From positions 1-64,000 of the forward strand of contig DDVX01000003.1 in the NCBI GenBank assembly GCA_002345575.1: DNA of 64,000 nucleotides, in the 5' to 3' direction. Of this stretch, positions 61,136 through 64,000 are shown one piece after another. How positions within the stretch are numbered: position 1 is the stretch's first letter; each line of letters opens with the position of its first letter. The notes under the pieces were generated by a model that searched no databases, was not told the DNA's origin, and saw only the letters and a program-made list of their open reading frames with translations. The DNA is from Stutzerimonas stutzeri. GTDB lineage: Bacteria > Pseudomonadota > Gammaproteobacteria > Pseudomonadales > Pseudomonadaceae. A program made the position numbers and the translations under genes.

Positions 61136-64000
61136 ATGCCCGTTTCGTTCGTCCATCTTCGTCTGCACACCGAATTCTCCCTGGTTGACGGGTTGGTGCG
61201 CGTCAAGCCACTGATCAAGACGGTCGCGGCGACGGGGATGCCGGCGGTGGCGGTCACGGACATGAGCAACATGTGCTCGTTGGTGAAGTTCTACAAGGCT
61301 GCGCAAGGGGCGGGAATCAAGCCGATCTGCGGTGCCGATATCTGGCTGGCCAGCCGTGAGGAAGACGGCCCGTTAAGCCGGATGACGTTGCTGGCGATGA
61401 ATACCCAGGGTTACCGCAACCTCACCGAGCTGATTTCCAGAGGCTGGACCGAGGGGCAGCGCAATGACCTGGTGATCATCGAGCGGGACTGGGTCAAGGC
61501 GGCAAGCGAGGGTTTGATCGCACTGTCCGGTGCCCGAGAAGGGGAGGTAGGACTGGCCCTGCTCAACGGTGATGAAGCACAGGCCGAGGCGCTGTTGCTC
61601 GAGTGGCAGGCGGTGTTCCCCGAGCGCTTCTATCTGGAAGTGCAGCGCACCAGCCGGGTAAATGACGAGGAGTACCTGCATGCCGCGGTAGCGCTAGCCC
61701 AGCGCCGCCCGGTGCCGCTGGTGGCGACTAACGATGTGCGCTTCCTCAAGCAGGACGACTTCGAAGCCCATGAAACCCGCGTCTGCATCGGCGAAAGCCG
61801 TATCCTCGACGACTCGCGGCGGCCGCGCAATTACTCCGATCAGCAATATCTGAAAACGCCCGAGGAAATGCACGAGCTGTTCAGCGACCTGCCCGAGGCG
61901 CTGGAAAATACCGTCGAGATCGCCAGGCGTTGCAACATTGAAGTGCAGCTGGGTACCTACTTTCTGCCCGACTTCCCAGTGCCGGACGGCATGACCATCA
62001 ATGACTATTTCCGCAAGGTCTCGTTCGACGGCCTCGAAGAGCGCCTGAAGGTGATACTGCCCAGCGACACGCCCGACTACGAGGCGAAGCGGCAGGTGTA
62101 TGTCGATCGTTTGAACTTCGAGCTGGATATCATCATCCAGATGGGCTTCCCGGGTTACTTCCTGATCGTCATGGACTTCATCCAGTGGGCCAAGAGCAAC
62201 GGGGTGCCGGTGGGGCCAGGGCGTGGCTCGGGTGCTGGTTCGCTGGTGGCTTATGTGCAGAAGATCACCGATCTCGACCCGCTGGCCTACGACCTGCTGT
62301 TCGAACGCTTCCTCAATCCGGAGCGGGTTTCCATGCCCGACTTTGACGTCGACTTCTGCATGGATGGTCGCGACCGAGTCATCGAATATGTGGCTGAAAA
62401 GTATGGTCGCAACGCGGTCAGCCAGATCATCACCTTCGGCACTATGGCGGCCAAGGCCGTAGTGCGCGATGTCGCGCGGGTGCAGGGTAAGTCCTATGGG
62501 CTGGCTGACCGTCTATCGAAAATGATTCCGTTCGAAGTGGGCATGACGCTGGAAAAAGCCTACGAGATGGAAGAGCCGTTGCGCGATTTCCTCGCTGTCG
62601 ATGAAGACGCCAAGGAAATCTGGGACATGGCGCTCAAGCTCGAAGGCGTAACCCGTGGTACCGGCAAGCACGCCGGCGGTGTGGTGATCGCACCGACAAA
62701 GCTGACCGACTTCGCACCGATTGCCTGCGATGACGAGGGCGGCAGCCTGGTCACCCAGTTCGACAAGGACGACGTCGAGTCTGCAGGCCTGGTCAAGTTC
62801 GACTTCCTCGGCCTGCGTACCCTGACCATCATCAAATGGGCAATGGAGACGATCAACCGCGAACAGGCCAAAAAGGGTCTGGAGCCGCTGAATATCGACT
62901 TCATCCCGCTCGATGACAAACCGACTTTTTCGCTGTTGCAGAAGGCTGAAACCACCGCGGTGTTCCAGCTTGAGTCGCGTGGCATGAAGGAGCTGATCAA
63001 GAAGCTCAAACCCGACTGCCTGGAAGACCTGATTGCCCTGGTGGCGCTGTTTCGTCCTGGCCCGTTGCAGTCGGGCATGGTCGACGACTTCATCAACCGT
63101 AAACATGGTCGTGCGGAAATTTCCTATCCGCATACCGATTACCAGTACGAGGGCCTCAAGCCGGTACTGGCGCCCACCTACGGCATCATCCTGTATCAGG
63201 AGCAGGTGATGCAGATCGCTCAGGTCATGGCCGGCTACACCCTGGGCGGCGCCGACATGCTGCGCCGGGCCATGGGCAAGAAGAAGCCCGAGGAAATGGC
63301 CAAGCAGCGCGGCGGATTCATCGAGGGCTGCAAAAATAACGGTATTGATGCAGATCTTGCGGGCAACATCTTCGACCTAGTAGAGAAGTTCGCAGGTTAC
63401 GGCTTTAACAAGTCTCACTCCGCAGCCTACGGCCTGGTGTCCTACCAAACGGCCTGGCTCAAGGCGCATTACCCTTCGCCGTTCATGGCGGCGGTGCTTT
63501 CGGCGGACATGCACAACACCGACAAGGTGGTTACGCTGATCGAGGAATGTCGCAGCATGAAGCTGCGCATTGATGCGCCGGACGTGAACAACTCCGAATT
63601 CAAGTTCACCGTCAGCGACGACGGGCGGATCATCTACGGCCTAGGTGCGATCAAGGGGGTGGGTGAAGGGCCGGTGGAGGCGATTGTCGAATGTCGCAGC
63701 GAGGGTGGGCCATTCAAGGATCTTTTCGACTTCTGCAGCCGGGTCGATCTCAAGCGTATTAACAAGCGCACCCTTGAGGCCTTGATCCGGGGCGGTGCGC
63801 TGGATCGCATGGGGCCGTATTTTTCCGATGATCCCAAGCTGTACCAGGCCGGCATCGATCAAAACCGAGCGGTGTTGCTGTCGGCGATGGAAGAAGCGAT
63901 TCAAGCTGCGGAGCAGACCGCGCGCAGCGCCGAGAGCGGACATATGGACCTCTTTGGCGGGCTATTCGCCGAGCCCGAAGCTGACGTTTATGCCAACCAC
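61136..64000 (+). CDS. dnaE: DNA polymerase III alpha subunit (3' end outside the window)
   Basis: The replicative polymerase; 955 codons are present of about 1170 expected. The PHP domain starts FVHLRLHTEFSLVDGLVRVK. The catalytic aspartates are in SMPDFDVDFCMDGRDRVIEY (about 402-406), and the fingers include GVTRGTGKHAGGVVIAP and YGFNKSHSAAYGLVSYQTAW. A short HMDLFGG near residue 936 resembles the beta-clamp-binding motif. The window ends in frame, before the C-terminal tau-binding part. Confidence 0.96.
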   Translation, partial: MPVSFVHLRLHTEFSLVDGLVRVKPLIKTVAATGMPAVAVTDMSNMCSLVKFYKAAQGAGIKPICGADIWLASREEDGPLSRMTLLAMNTQGYRNLTELISRGWTEGQRNDLVIIERDWVKAASEGLIALSGAREGEVGLALLNGDEAQAEALLLEWQAVFPERFYLEVQRTSRVNDEEYLHAAVALAQRRPVPLVATNDVRFLKQDDFEAHETRVCIGESRILDDSRRPRNYSDQQYLKTPEEMHELFSDLPEALENTVEIARRCNIEVQLGTYFLPDFPVPDGMTINDYFRKVSFDGLEERLKVILPSDTPDYEAKRQVYVDRLNFELDIIIQMGFPGYFLIVMDFIQWAKSNGVPVGPGRGSGAGSLVAYVQKITDLDPLAYDLLFERFLNPERVSMPDFDVDFCMDGRDRVIEYVAEKYGRNAVSQIITFGTMAAKAVVRDVARVQGKSYGLADRLSKMIPFEVGMTLEKAYEMEEPLRDFLAVDEDAKEIWDMALKLEGVTRGTGKHAGGVVIAPTKLTDFAPIACDDEGGSLVTQFDKDDVESAGLVKFDFLGLRTLTIIKWAMETINREQAKKGLEPLNIDFIPLDDKPTFSLLQKAETTAVFQLESRGMKELIKKLKPDCLEDLIALVALFRPGPLQSGMVDDFINRKHGRAEISYPHTDYQYEGLKPVLAPTYGIILYQEQVMQIAQVMAGYTLGGADMLRRAMGKKKPEEMAKQRGGFIEGCKNNGIDADLAGNIFDLVEKFAGYGFNKSHSAAYGLVSYQTAWLKAHYPSPFMAAVLSADMHNTDKVVTLIEECRSMKLRIDAPDVNNSEFKFTVSDDGRIIYGLGAIKGVGEGPVEAIVECRSEGGPFKDLFDFCSRVDLKRINKRTLEALIRGGALDRMGPYFSDDPKLYQAGIDQNRAVLLSAMEEAIQAAEQTARSAESGHMDLFGGLFAEPEADVYANH

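Noticed and set aside
1..64000. tRNA, rRNA or CRISPR array
   Set aside because: No cloverleaf with the conserved TTC/CCA-type ends, no rRNA-like stretch and no regularly spaced repeats were found on either strand by eye.

Overview
The window looks like chromosomal DNA of a Pseudomonas-type gammaproteobacterium, probably near the stutzeri/mendocina groups. The evidence is gene order (recA-recX, erdR, divergent finR/fpr, a fused shaAB Na+/H+ antiporter operon, and the run map-rpsB-tsf-pyrH-frr-uppS-cdsA-dxr-rseP-bamA-skp-lpxD-fabZ-lpxA-lpxB-rnhB-dnaE), plus fairly high GC. The species call is an inference.

Positions 1 to about 16,815 are accessory DNA. First comes a copper/silver-type RND efflux operon (cusCBA-like, 425-6470) with a promoter region containing repeats and a short Cys-rich ORF that overlaps the start of the first gene. 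From 6471 to 10966 there is a decayed stretch of small regulators and antitoxin-like genes: two AbrB-like proteins, a DUF2384 antitoxin-like protein, an XRE repressor divergent from an unknown gene across a perfect palindrome, and an AbiEi/DUF6088-like protein. A dead IS1182-like transposase fragment lies among them. An IS3-family element with perfect 27-bp ends and a GGC target duplication (10967-12268) separates these genes from a complete Type III restriction-modification pair (mod 12391-13902, res 13905-16547). An IS30-like transposase tail follows.

The accessory block ends inside recA. The copy here (16765-17679) has lost about its first 63 codons and begins just before the Walker A loop, while the rest of recA and recX are intact. 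This is the most striking observation in the window. A LexA box sits 12 bases before dinG, so whether the strain has another, whole recA matters for its SOS response.

From recX onward the DNA is core genome: LOG-family and MBL-fold enzymes, a phosphoketolase-family enzyme, a DTW-domain tRNA-modifying enzyme, erdR, finR/fpr, dinG, several lipoproteins, pdxH and the sha/mnh antiporter. Then come glnD and map, the translation and isoprenoid genes, and the envelope block (CdsA phospholipid precursor, RseP protease, BamA/Skp outer-membrane assembly, LpxD/FabZ/LpxA/LpxB lipid A and fatty-acid enzymes), ending in dnaE, which runs off the right edge. No tRNA, rRNA or CRISPR array was seen.
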